Below, piece by piece: positions 1 to 8,345 of a stretch of 36,020 nt of DNA. Below the pieces are notes generated by a model. It worked only from the letters and a program-made list of their open reading frames with translations. It had not been told where the DNA came from and ran no database searches. The stretch is from Acidimicrobiales bacterium (lineage in GTDB: Bacteria; Actinomycetota; Acidimicrobiia; Acidimicrobiales; DATDAH01). How positions within the stretch are numbered: position 1 is the first letter of the stretch; each line of letters starts with the position of its first letter. The translations under genes and the position numbers were made by a program. The stretch spans positions 1 to 36,020 of the forward strand of contig JAEUJM010000050.1 of the NCBI GenBank assembly GCA_016794585.1, written 5' to 3'.

Positions 1-129
1 CGCCCGCTGCCATACGCTCCGTTCGCGCACCCCGCTCTGCCTCCCTGGTTCGGACCGTCAGACAGCCCGAAACCTAAGAAGCAGGCGGGGTGCGCTCGCG
101 GATAACCGCCCGAACCGACCCACGGATCA

Positions 130-424
130 GTCAGAAGCGCCCGTAACCGCAGGCGTTTCACTGCCGCGCATGAGCTGGGCCACTTCATGCGTCGATTCGG
201 CCAGGATCACCACAGCTACATCGACCGCCGCGACAGCGCCGCCTCGACTGGAACCGACGATGATGAGATCGTCGCGAATGAGTTCGCCGCGACCTTGCTG
301 GTGCCGGAAGACGTGGTGCGAAAGCGACACGTCGAGAAGGCAGGCACTGTCGAACTCGCATACGAGTTCCGCGTGTCGGAAGAGGCGCTCACCTAACCGT
401 CTCGCCAACCTCGGCCTTGGATAG
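130..424 (+). pseudogene. ImmA/IrrE-family metallopeptidase remnant, frameshifted
   Basis: The translation from about 130 reads through a RRRFTAAHELGHFMRRF segment (zinc-binding HExxH near 169-183) and continues to NEFAATLLVPEDVV and VSEEALT, the order of motifs seen in ImmA/IrrE (COG2856) peptidases, which cleave phage or mobile-element repressors. An in-frame TAA at 394-396 stops it. Dropping one T at about 394 restores the expected ending NRLANLGLG with a stop at 422-424, so this is a one-base frameshift near the C terminus. The N-terminal part is also missing, because a TAA lies in the same frame at 103-105 and no substitute start is evident. A broken XRE-type regulator at 2118-2616, the usual partner of ImmA, supports a decayed mobile-element origin. 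The family call is fairly sure; loss of function is inferred. Confidence 0.7.
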
Positions 425-435
425 CCGGACGTGGC

Positions 436-704
436 GTGGACACTACTGCGGCAGCTCTGATCGTGGCTGCGGCGGCCCGTGGGCTGGCACGCAAGCAGTC
501 CGCTGATACCGTTCGAAGCGCCCTTGGGATGCCGGCGTCGTGCTCGGCGATGATCTCGAACCGCGAGTTTCCCTCGATGACCCTGAGGTGCGCCACCGAG
601 CGCAGGACATCGGCTTGAAGCCTGGCTACGCCGTGGGTCTGCTCGTCCTCTTGGCGGTCCAGATGCTGATCGCCAACGCGGTCTTCGTTGCCTATGCCGA
701 CTAG
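436..704 (+). pseudogene. possible small membrane-protein remnant, frameshifted
   Basis: One frame from about 436 encodes an alanine-rich stretch ending ARKQSADTVRSALGMP. The protein-like signal then moves to another frame from about 537, giving VVLGDDLEPRVSLDDPEVR and a hydrophobic helix GYAVGLLVLLAVQMLIANAV before a TAG at 702-704. It could be one small single-pass membrane protein split by a frameshift, or only the C-terminal 54 codons starting at GTG 540. It lies directly behind the ImmA remnant in the same orientation. No ribosome-binding site is convincing. The family was not recognised, and reality as a gene is uncertain. Confidence 0.3.
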
Positions 705-859
705 GGAAGGGCTGGGACGTTCCCGGCGGGTAATGCTCGGTTGGCTCGGCCACAGTGGTCGAGGTGATCGGCGTGGTGGCTGTCGTCAGGCGCTACCTGT
801 TCCCTCACCGCTGAGCCGTGGGCACGGTTGGCCACACCGGACCGCACAGCGGTGTATCA

Positions 860-2002
860 CTAGAGACCTCGTGACATTTTGAGCACCTCGAGGACCCAAC
901 GTCCGAGGGCCACGGCGGTCTGGGCAATGTCGGCCCCGACTGCCACGTGGGCCGCCCCAACCACTCCTGCCGCTACAACCCCCGCTGTGAGGCCTGCGGC
1001 CCACTTGCCGAGGCCCTGGCCGTAGGATTCGGCGAAAGCTCGTCTGCCGATGTCAGCGAGCGTCTGATCTTCCTCGCCCGTCTCTAGTGTCCCGATCGCC
1101 TCGTCTAGCTCGGCGGCTGCATCGCTTGCACCGTCTGGGGCCTCTGGCGTCCTGAGTCCTGTGAAGGCAACTACCAGTTCAGCCCACTGCGAGCTGTCGT
1201 CGGTTCCCAGCGCTCCGGCCAGCATCTGCAACTGACGGAACACAGTGAGGGCATCCGCCTGACCCGACCGTGCCTCAGACCTGATTGCCGAAAAGCAGGA
1301 CTCGACCCGCCGGATCACCGCACCCTCGTACCCGTCGCTCAGGCCACGACGCCACTCTCCCTCCAGCGGTTCCAAGGCCATCGCTATTGCTTCAGCGATC
1401 GGAGCTGGCAGGACACCGAACGCATAGGTCGTGGTCTCCTCAGGCTCGGCTAGCTGCCCCGTTCGAACATCGTCTGCCTCGGGGTGTGGAGCCGCATACG
1501 GATCTGCGGGGTCAAACCCAGCGGGCCACACTGTGTCCGCATCGGAGATCACGTACTCAAGTCCACGCGCTAGGTGGAGCTGAAGAGCCGTCTCGAGGTT
1601 GGCCCCGCACATATCTGCCCCACCGAGATGGGCTCTTTCGAGGCGAGCTCCTCGGAGATCCGCCCTCTGCAGATTGACGCCCTTCATATCGGCGCCGCTG
1701 ATCACCGCCTCTCGCAGGTCGGCTCGTCTGAGATCTACACGCTGCAAGTACGCTCCGGCGAGCATGGCGCCGCGGAGGTTCGCATCGTGGAGGTCGGCGC
1801 TCTCCAACCAGGCACCATTGAAGTTGGCCCCGCTGAGATTTACGCCGCTGAGATTCGCCTCGCGGAGGATCAAGCCACTCGCATCTAGAACCCGGCCTGG
1901 GTGCTCCGCTCGCCAACCGATGATTCGATCGACGGCGGACTGCCTAGCAATGCCTATGCGACCTAGGCCGGCAGACTGGTCTTCGAGTTCGGGATCCGCC
2001 AT
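860..2002 (-). CDS. pentapeptide-repeat protein with C-terminal membrane segment
   Basis: 380-aa protein. Residues about 38-140 are tandem A(D/N)LXX pentapeptides (EANLSG VNLSG ANFNG, SADLHDANLRGAML and so on), which fold as a right-handed quadrilateral beta-helix. Residues 140-330 form an acidic, mostly helical middle region with no recognised domain. A hydrophobic Gly/Ala/Val-rich segment at about 334-360 is a probable membrane helix, leaving a short basic tail. The ATG at 2000-2002 has no Shine-Dalgarno; a TAGCGT hexamer lies 9 nt upstream, so translation may be nearly leaderless. The gene is intact between two broken genes on the other strand. Pentapeptide proteins have varied roles (gyrase protection, scaffolding), and none can be assigned here. 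Confidence 0.85.
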   Translation of the reverse strand: MADPELEDQSAGLGRIGIARQSAVDRIIGWRAEHPGRVLDASGLILREANLSGVNLSGANFNGAWLESADLHDANLRGAMLAGAYLQRVDLRRADLREAVISGADMKGVNLQRADLRGARLERAHLGGADMCGANLETALQLHLARGLEYVISDADTVWPAGFDPADPYAAPHPEADDVRTGQLAEPEETTTYAFGVLPAPIAEAIAMALEPLEGEWRRGLSDGYEGAVIRRVESCFSAIRSEARSGQADALTVFRQLQMLAGALGTDDSSQWAELVVAFTGLRTPEAPDGASDAAAELDEAIGTLETGEEDQTLADIGRRAFAESYGQGLGKWAAGLTAGVVAAGVVGAAHVAVGADIAQTAVALGRWVLEVLKMSRGL

Positions 2003-2117
2003 CGACGGGTCACGCTACTTGTGACCGAGCTGCAACGCTGAGAAGCGACGGCTGTCGCCGTCATCCGCAAACGACAGAGCCGACCTCGGCCGCACCGTCC
2101 TCCTGCATACCGGGCGC

Positions 2118-2616
2118 GACGTGGCTGTAGAGCTCGAGCGTTATGAGCCGTCGCCGGGCGGCACCCTCCAGTGCCTTCGAGCTAATCGCGCCGAGATGTC
2201 CCGGTCGGGGCTCGGCAAGATCGAGCGGGGTGAGCGGCGAACCTGACGCTCGACGATCGAGCGCATCGCCCTGGTGCTGACGCCAGACGCGGGACCCGAC
2301 ACGCTCGAAGAGCTCGTCGCTCTGGCCCGCCGCGCGCTGGCTGCCGAGTCCGACTACGCCGAGCGTCTAGCCCGTCGGCGTCGGGTCCGCAAGCAGGAGG
2401 TCGCAGGGATGCGAGCAGAGTGGCTGCGGGAGCACCGCGCCCACCTGGCACGGTACGGGGTTCACATCGCTCTCGTGGGCATCCTTCGCCCGTAGCCGGG
2501 CGTTCGACGTTCTCGCTAACGGCCCTGCGAGTGTGGGCGAAGCCAACCTCGACGAGCTCAATCGGCTGTTGACCGCTGCCAAGGCTGGGCGGGCCGCACC
2601 GAACCGGCGGCACTGA
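2118..2616 (+). pseudogene. XRE-type helix-turn-helix regulator remnant
   Basis: The frame from about 2118 ends in AEMSRSGLGKIERGERR, which matches the recognition-helix region of XRE/Cro-type HTH domains (typically SRSxLSKIERGERxLT). A TGA at 2244-2246 interrupts it exactly where the next helix should begin; the same frame then continues with TIERIALVL and an alpha-helical tail (LEELVALARRALA) to a stop at 2493-2495. A further frame shift carries the likely C terminus (SRAFDVLANG, LDELNRLLTAAKAG) to a TGA at 2614-2616. Canonical residues before the recognition helix are also scrambled. It probably paired with the ImmA remnant near position 130. The regulator family is reasonably supported; the exact 5' limit is not. 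Confidence 0.5.
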
Positions 2617-2916
2617 GAGCTTCGTGGCGGGGCGCGCATCCGTGGCCTGAGCGCGGCATCGGGTCACCTGCGCCGGTACTCGCTGACTTCTGCGTCGGCG
2701 GCGACTTTGCGTCGCCGTACGGAGGGGCGGTCGTGCAGTAGTGAGTTGCCGAGGTACCTCTAGGGCTTGCATACGCCACAAGAGCCTGACGGCTTGGACT
2801 CCCGGGTCATAGCCGCATGCCGCCAAGTTCGGCCCGCGTAGCATCAAAGCGATGCCGGTGGCCCCAGCGGGATACACGACGACCCGAGCGGAGACGATCG
2901 CCGGAAGGAACATCTG
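2617..2916. other. 300-base stretch without a recognised gene
   Basis: Lies between the decayed regulator and the 400-aa gene. I see no convincing gene, RNA or repeat. Its 3' end holds the ribosome-binding site of the next gene (GGAAGGA at 2903-2909). No clear -35/-10 pair was found. Confidence 0.4.
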
Positions 2917-4119
2917 ATGCCAGACGAGGGGCCGGAACCCGACCGCGCAGAGGAGCCGATGCAGGACCTCGTCGCGGAGATAGCACGTCGTCAAGGCGCG
3001 GCGGAAGAGGTGCTCGCCGTCGTGCGTGAGCACTCCGAGCGACCTGATCTCTCGCATACTGACCGAGCCGCCGTTGAGGAACTCCGTTCTCAGGTCGAGT
3101 CGATGCTCCACACGGCGGCACGAGCGGTGCTCGAGCTCAGCACTGTCGGCTGGGCGTTCTCAGGACTCGCGCCGCTCGACGCTTACGGTCTCGCTCTTGA
3201 GGCTTTGGACCGTGGAGACCCTGGCCAAGCGGACGAGCACCTCGTTGCTGGCTGGCGGCGCCATGCCCGGCACCTGCACCTGCATCTTCGTCGTTTGGAT
3301 CTGCAAGGCGACACGGACGAGGTCCTCGTCAACCGGGCCCGGTTGATCGAGATCGCTTGGGATCACCATCAGGCCGGCGAGTTCGCAGCCGTTGTGCCGT
3401 TGCTCTTCGCTCAAGTCGACGGAATCACGATCGACGCCACCGGCGGCAAGGAGTTCTTCTCGGGACCGAAGCGCTCCACACTGATTGACAATGCCACCCT
3501 GGCCGGCCTTGACGTGTCGTTGCCGGTGGCCCGGTCCTTCTTCGACCAGGGCCAGGGCCGGTCAAAGGTCAGTGGGTCCGTGTCCCGTCATGCGGTGCTT
3601 CACGGCCGCGAGCTTGGGTACGACACGGAACTCAACGCAGCGAAGGCGTGGTCCCTGCTCGCAGCGGTGATCGACTTCGCCACCCCGCGGCTCCAAGCCG
3701 CGATGTCACGCCGGCGTATCGACTACCTCAACGTGTGGGCCGACACCGACGCACTCGACTCCGCGGGCCGCCGGCGTGACGACCGTGGATTCGATGAGGC
3801 CTACGAACTCCTCAACCAGATTCAGACAGCGCAACGGCTCGCCTTTGTTGTGGACGGCCGTTACTCGACGAGGCCCCCAACCCATCCGAGCATCGACCTC
3901 ACTAGAGCGACGATCGAGGTGACCGCAGACGGGACAGCCTGGTGGGCCAAGACCGGCACCCCGTCGGGCTGGATCTTCGCGATGGCGAGCTCGGGCGACC
4001 TGGTCTGGATCTACGACGGTGGCGATGCTCCACGCACGGCGCCGGGCGACGGGGACGACAGGTGGATCCTGGACGACATCGATCCGCTCCCGCCGAACTG
4101 GCGCGGGTGGATCGGCTAA
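2917..4119 (+). CDS. unknown 400-aa protein with RHxxxH (HEPN-like) motif
   Basis: Not recognised as a named family. It starts at ATG 2917 behind a good Shine-Dalgarno (GGAAGGA, 7-nt spacer). The first 100 residues are acidic and helical. Residues about 185-250 include FFSGPKRSTLIDNATLAG and then SRHAVLHGRELGYDTELNAAKAWSLL, in which R224-H225-A-V-L-H229 fits the R-polar-xxx-H signature of HEPN ribonucleases and the RHxxxHG pattern I recall from uncharacterised bacterial proteins. The C terminus (about 335-400) is Trp-rich (AWWAKTGTPSGWIF, WILDDIDPLPPNWRGW). There is no signal peptide or clear membrane helix. It sits alone inside a decayed mobile region, which suggests but does not show a defence or toxin role. 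Confidence 0.75.
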   Translation: MPDEGPEPDRAEEPMQDLVAEIARRQGAAEEVLAVVREHSERPDLSHTDRAAVEELRSQVESMLHTAARAVLELSTVGWAFSGLAPLDAYGLALEALDRGDPGQADEHLVAGWRRHARHLHLHLRRLDLQGDTDEVLVNRARLIEIAWDHHQAGEFAAVVPLLFAQVDGITIDATGGKEFFSGPKRSTLIDNATLAGLDVSLPVARSFFDQGQGRSKVSGSVSRHAVLHGRELGYDTELNAAKAWSLLAAVIDFATPRLQAAMSRRRIDYLNVWADTDALDSAGRRRDDRGFDEAYELLNQIQTAQRLAFVVDGRYSTRPPTHPSIDLTRATIEVTADGTAWWAKTGTPSGWIFAMASSGDLVWIYDGGDAPRTAPGDGDDRWILDDIDPLPPNWRGWIG

Positions 4120-4628
4120 CTCCCAGTAGTACCGCCAGCGTTGGGCACGTAGGTGCCCCAGGCGAGGCCCAAAACGTGCACGGGCGCGCAGTGGGGTGCC
4201 GCTTGGCACGTCCCAGCCTTCGATGGTGGTTGGCGGCCTCGCGCTGGCCAGTCATCTCAGAGCGAGGCGGATCGCTGACAGCGTGCTGTCACGGCCCGTA
4301 TGTGTCCCCTCTGACCAGGGGAAACACTTCAAGCCTCGGTGTGAAGGATCGAAGCAGGACGGAGAGGACCCGCCGACGGAACCGGCGAGGGAACGGCTCA
4401 CTCCACCTCGAGGCGACGACGATAATCGAACCACCCAGCGAGCCGCAGACTCGCTTCGGCCTTCGAGCAGACCTGGGACAGCGCTGCTGCCCCCGCGAAC
4501 GCGTCCTCGAGGGAGGTGGACGCCGAGGTCGTGCCCGCACCTAGGACAGAACCTCACCTGAATTGCAGATTCGAACGCCGCAGTTCGCAGCCTTCAACTA
4601 CGGGGAACCGCCACGTTAGGATCCACAA
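4120..4628. other. 509-base intergenic stretch between convergent unknown genes
   Basis: Both flanking genes end here. Short ORFs occur on both strands but have no good start signals or recognisable products. One minus-strand frame begins RFCPRCGHDL, zinc-ribbon-like for ten residues, then loses any protein-like pattern. I see no RNA gene or clear terminator. Confidence 0.4.
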
Positions 4629-5849
4629 CTACAGGGATCTACTCGCCTTGCCGGAAAGGTACTTTTGTACCATAAGTACCCACTTGTGCTCACGGGGTGC
4701 CCTGCGAGACGCGATCCTGTCGAGGAGTTCTGTGGCAGCAAGTTGCGCGGGGTTACCGACGAACGGGATGAAGGACAGCGGCGCTGAAGCTACCGACACC
4801 AAGCGTCGCAACCGCCCCAGGCGAAGCTCCGCTGTGAGTGCCTCGAACAACACCCTCCGACCGAGGTCGGCGTCAACTGTGTCATTGTTCGCAACAGCCT
4901 CTGCGACAAACCCCCGAAGCTCCTTAACGCGTGGATCCTTTACAATCGCCAGGAACTGCTTCGCACTCTCGAGGCGATATTCTGGAAATGTGATTTCAAG
5001 AACCCTACCGCAGACTTCGGCTGATCGCTGCATTAAGACTGAGTCTGGAGCCATCTCGAACTTCTTCTCGTAGAACGGTGCGAAATCTGGCCAGTCATGA
5101 ACGACTGTATTTGTCTCGGCAGCTAGAATGATATTGGCATTGACCAGTTGCAGGTAGGTCGTTACTAGTCGCCAGACGTCCAACGCACCGTCTTCCACGC
5201 CGTAGGAGTCCGGCCATTGAACTTCCTCATGGTGCAGGGGAAGGTCGAGCAGCGCACCGTGGTGGACCGCATTGGCAACCGCCTCCGAAAGAATTCCTAC
5301 TGTGAGGCCTGGGGGCGCGTCAGGGATCAAGTGTGTGGAGGCGCTCGGCTCGTCGTTAGACGGGAGAAACCCATTGAACATGTGCTCGTCTGACCCTCTA
5401 GCTGCTCGCTTCGAGTACGCGCCGATCCAGTCCTGCCATAGAGAAACTGACTCCCGTGTTGCCGTGAGCCACGGACCCAGGTCGAGTGCCTCAGCACGCG
5501 TAATCCGCTTAATGGCTTCGACATGGGGCTGGATAAGGGAGTCGTAGTTGGCACGTGTGATGAAGCCCTCGGCCTCTAACGCGTAGTAAGTCCGGCCAAC
5601 CTCCGAGTAGGGGTGGCCGCTCGGGATGGCAAAGAGCATCTCCATTGTGAGCTCGTCAACAACGAGTCCGTCGAACATGAGAAACGAGGGCAGACTGGCC
5701 TCGAGAATGCCTTCATAACGGTCTCGTACGACGCCAGCCGGTGGAAAGCGAATAAACGGGGACCTCGACCTCGAGCTCCTCTTGCCGGCAAAGTATCCAG
5801 CACCGAATGAGGTAGCTAGCGCCTTCACTTGCGACCGCCGTGCTGACAA
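4629..5849 (-). CDS. unknown 406-aa protein, AT-richer than neighbours
   Basis: Not recognised. The likely start is TTG at 5847-5849, preceded by a purine-rich GGGGGAAGG about 8 nt upstream; a GTG seven codons in is an alternative. The N terminus is basic (KALATSF, KRSSRSRSPFIRF). The rest is a soluble, mainly helical protein with hydrophobic patches such as DVWRLVTTYLQLVNANIILAAETNTVVHDWPDFAPFYEKKF and, near the C terminus, RRLVSVASAPLSFIPFVGNPAQLAATELLDR, followed by a basic tail. No catalytic motif is evident. Codon use is visibly less GC-rich than in the chromosomal genes to its right, which points to horizontal acquisition. Nothing around it indicates the function. Confidence 0.7.
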   Translation of the reverse strand: MSARRSQVKALATSFGAGYFAGKRSSRSRSPFIRFPPAGVVRDRYEGILEASLPSFLMFDGLVVDELTMEMLFAIPSGHPYSEVGRTYYALEAEGFITRANYDSLIQPHVEAIKRITRAEALDLGPWLTATRESVSLWQDWIGAYSKRAARGSDEHMFNGFLPSNDEPSASTHLIPDAPPGLTVGILSEAVANAVHHGALLDLPLHHEEVQWPDSYGVEDGALDVWRLVTTYLQLVNANIILAAETNTVVHDWPDFAPFYEKKFEMAPDSVLMQRSAEVCGRVLEITFPEYRLESAKQFLAIVKDPRVKELRGFVAEAVANNDTVDADLGRRVLFEALTAELRLGRLRRLVSVASAPLSFIPFVGNPAQLAATELLDRIASRRAPREHKWVLMVQKYLSGKASRSL

Positions 5850-6235
5850 CCCGGTGCCTTCCCCCCCACGGGTAGGTTCTGGTTGCAGTCAGAGGCCATG
5901 GCTACCTTCGGCTCCATGCCCGACGACGCTACCCTCGACACGCCCGCGTCCTCGCTGAGAACGTCCGACGCCGCCGCGTGATGGCGGAGGCTCCCGTCAT
6001 GGCGGACTCCAGGTTGTCAGACTTCTCAACGAAAGATTCGCCGGTCGGACCCCACTTCACCCGTATCAAAGCGCCGCACCATGGCCACTGTCGCGAACAA
6101 CCGCCGTCATTGAACTCATGGATGGTCCGTCGGCGGGGGCGTTGACGCTTCGCCGACCCGGCCATAGGGTGAAACTGCATCTCGCCGTTGAGTCCACAGC
6201 GCTGAAGATCGTTTCCCTTCGAAGGATCATCGGCC
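5850..6235. other. 386-base intergenic region, promoter at its right end
   Basis: Junction between the accessory island and ordinary chromosome. It holds the upstream sequence of the TTG-started gene on the left and the STAS-gene promoter on the right. A minus-strand ORF of 83 codons (6180 to 5929) was judged unsupported. No RNA gene was seen. Confidence 0.4.
6142..6170 (+). promoter_or_regulatory. sigma70-type promoter for the STAS gene
   Basis: TTGACG at 6142-6147 and TAGGGT at 6165-6170 are separated by 17 nt, a near-consensus housekeeping arrangement. The predicted start is about 6177, giving a leader of roughly 60 nt that includes the ribosome-binding site GAAGGA at 6221-6226. Prediction from sequence only. 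Confidence 0.6.
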
Positions 6236-6652
6236 ATGTCTGACCTGCTCCCCGGCAAGCCCACCAACGACCCTCGACTCGCCAACGAGATCGTCATCGA
6301 GCTGGCGGGCGAGATCGACCTCGCCACCTGTCCGCAGCTCATCGAGCTCGTCGACCGGGAGATCCGGGCCTGTGACGGTGGGCTCGTCGTCATGGACATG
6401 GCCCGGGTCACGTTCGTGGACTCCACCGGGTTGGCCCTGCTCGTCCGAGCCCAGCGCTCGGTCACGGCCAACGGGGGCCACGTCGTCGTCCGATCGCCCA
6501 GCCCCCAGTTCCGGCACCTGCTGGCCATCACCGGTGTCGACGCGCTCGTCACCGTCGAGCCTCACGAACCGGAGCGCACGCGCCTCAGCGTTCAGGCGGG
6601 GGTGCTCGCCGGGGCGATGGCCAACCCGTTGACGTCGTTGCCGCCCTGGTAG
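6236..6652 (+). CDS. STAS-domain anti-sigma factor antagonist
   Basis: 138-aa single-domain STAS protein of the SpoIIAA/RsbV type, which in its dephosphorylated state binds an anti-sigma kinase and frees an alternative sigma factor. The central IVIELAGEIDLATCPQL strand and the DSTGLALLVRA segment are diagnostic; Ser63 in VDSTG is the expected phosphorylation site. ATG 6236 has GAAGGA 9 nt upstream and the promoter at 6142-6170. No anti-sigma kinase or sigma gene is adjacent, so the partner must be encoded elsewhere. Its last 61 bases overlap the 3' end of the convergent beta-helix gene. The C-terminal residues after about 115 extend beyond the core domain. Confidence 0.9.
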   Translation: MSDLLPGKPTNDPRLANEIVIELAGEIDLATCPQLIELVDREIRACDGGLVVMDMARVTFVDSTGLALLVRAQRSVTANGGHVVVRSPSPQFRHLLAITGVDALVTVEPHEPERTRLSVQAGVLAGAMANPLTSLPPW

Positions 6653-8298
6653 GCCACCACGCCGGCCGGCCCGATGGCGATCTCGTCGACGCCGCCGGTG
6701 CCCAGCGGGGGTGACGTGCCACGGTCGATCGAATTGTCGGACACGCGGGCCCGTACCACCTCGGCGGCCGTCGGCCCCTCGACGAGGAAGGCGCGCTCGT
6801 TGCTGGCCGGGCGCACCAGGTTGTTGTCGATGCGCACCCGCTTGGCCCGGCGCACCCGAACCGCCGGGTAGACCGGCGTCCCGCCGCCGCTGTAGGGAGG
6901 CGACGGCACGAGTATCTGGCCGGAGCCCGTCCCCGCCTGCTGGTGCGAGCCAGGGGCCGGTTGCGCCACCGTGATGGGCCCGTAGAACTGGTTGCCGGCC
7001 ACCTTGACGTCGCTCGCCCGCTCGATGAGGACGAACCCGTTGCGGCAGTCGTTGACCAGGTTGCCCTCGACGAGGACGTCGTCGACGGTCTGGTCGGGCG
7101 TGTCCGAGTCGAAGGGGCTGCCCACCGAGATCGCCGCAGGGATCCCCGCACCCCACAGCACGTCGGTGTCCTCGCCATAGAGACCGACCCCGTCGATGTG
7201 GTTGCCCCGGATGACCACGTGACGGGTGTTGCCGTTGTTGCGATCCGGCAGGATGCCGATGCCGGCCTGGTGGGTGTCCTTGACCGTGTTGTCGCTGACG
7301 ACCACGCCGTCGGCCCCGAACACGCAGATCCCCCGCGACCCGCTCCGGGAGACGACGTTCGACGACACGACCACCTGGCTGCTGAGCAGGGACTCGTGGT
7401 CGGCCTGGGACCCGCCGCTCACGGCGATCGCGTCGTCGCCGGTGTGGTCCACCAGGCAGCCGTGCACGAGGCCCCGGGTCACGCCCTTCAGGTGGATGCC
7501 GTCGATGTGGATGTCGTGCACGTGGCAGTCCTTGACCACGCAGTCGGTCGCGTCGGTGATGGAGATCCCGAACGCCGGGCTGTCCACCACCTCGACCCGG
7601 GCGATCTCGATGCGGTCGGCCTGCCAGAACTGGAGCGGGCTCTCGCCCGCATCACGGGAGGGTGCGGTGTCGAGCAGCAGGTCCGTCGTGACGGTGAGGT
7701 CGCTGATGGACTGGTCGCGGACGCGCCGGTCACCGCGCGGGTCGGCGAACCAGATCTTCGGCGCGTAGTCGATGGGGCCGCTGTAGCCGGTCTGCTTGAA
7801 GAGCAGGGTGGTGCGGCCGGCCCCCGCACCCATGATCCGCAGGCCGCTGAACCACACGATGATGATGCCCGTGAAGTAGTAGACGCCCGGCGGGAAGTAG
7901 AGGATGCCGCCGACCGCAGGATCGAAGCGCGGCACCCAGTCGAACGGGTTCGACGACGACTTGTCGACGATGAGGGCGTCGATCACCGCGGCCATGTCGT
8001 TCGTCACGCCGTCGCCGACGGCGCCGTAGTCCCGCACGTTGATGATGCCCGGTCCGCCGATGGTGCCCTCGAGGCGCTCGTCCACCTGCTCGAGCGCGTC
8101 CTGCACCGTGCCTGCGGTCACCACCTGGAGACCGGTCGGGTCGAACGTGGTCGACGACGCCGCCTCGGCGGCCGCGGTGCCCGACCCCAACGCCCACGCA
8201 CCGGCCCCCGCGCCCAGGCCGACGCCGAGGGCGCGCCGACGGGTGAGCCCGCCCGCGTCCCTGCCGTCGCCGGGGTCGGCCGCCGGTGGCTTGGCCAT
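6592..8298 (-). CDS. Tat-exported right-handed beta-helix (pectate-lyase-like) protein
   Basis: 568 aa from ATG 8298; a longer reading upstream would run into the preceding gene and lacks a signal. Residues about 18-46 form a twin-arginine leader (LTRRRALGVGLGAGAGAWALG, cleavage near TAAAEA). A segment NVRDYGAVGDGVTND marks the start of a pectate-lyase-3/glycosyl-hydrolase-28-like beta-helix, followed by many parabens-type coils (VVKDCHVHDIHIDGIHLKG, VVVSSNVVSRSGSRGICV, VVIRGNHIDGVGLYG). The fold suits binding or cleaving an extracellular polysaccharide, but no catalytic set can be identified, so the substrate is unknown. It follows the acylase gene by 47 nt on the same strand and may be co-transcribed; a TAGCGT hexamer lies 10 nt before the ATG. 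Confidence 0.85.
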   Translation of the reverse strand: MAKPPAADPGDGRDAGGLTRRRALGVGLGAGAGAWALGSGTAAAEAASSTTFDPTGLQVVTAGTVQDALEQVDERLEGTIGGPGIINVRDYGAVGDGVTNDMAAVIDALIVDKSSSNPFDWVPRFDPAVGGILYFPPGVYYFTGIIIVWFSGLRIMGAGAGRTTLLFKQTGYSGPIDYAPKIWFADPRGDRRVRDQSISDLTVTTDLLLDTAPSRDAGESPLQFWQADRIEIARVEVVDSPAFGISITDATDCVVKDCHVHDIHIDGIHLKGVTRGLVHGCLVDHTGDDAIAVSGGSQADHESLLSSQVVVSSNVVSRSGSRGICVFGADGVVVSDNTVKDTHQAGIGILPDRNNGNTRHVVIRGNHIDGVGLYGEDTDVLWGAGIPAAISVGSPFDSDTPDQTVDDVLVEGNLVNDCRNGFVLIERASDVKVAGNQFYGPITVAQPAPGSHQQAGTGSGQILVPSPPYSGGGTPVYPAVRVRRAKRVRIDNNLVRPASNERAFLVEGPTAAEVVRARVSDNSIDRGTSPPLGTGGVDEIAIGPAGVVAYQGGNDVNGLAIAPASTPA

Positions 8299-8345
8299 GT
8301 CGGACGGAACGCTAACCGAGCGGCGGCGGGCCAGGCCCTCCGCCG

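Noticed and set aside
4252..4557. Minus-strand ORF starting RFCPRCGHDL (zinc-ribbon-like)
   Set aside because: Only one cysteine pair, then Ser/Arg-rich nonsense; no second CxxC and no conservation evident.
5929..6180. 83-codon minus-strand ORF (contains ALIRVKWGPTGESFVEKSDNLE)
   Set aside because: Locally protein-like but has no ribosome-binding site or recognised family and overlaps the STAS promoter; it may be a relic.
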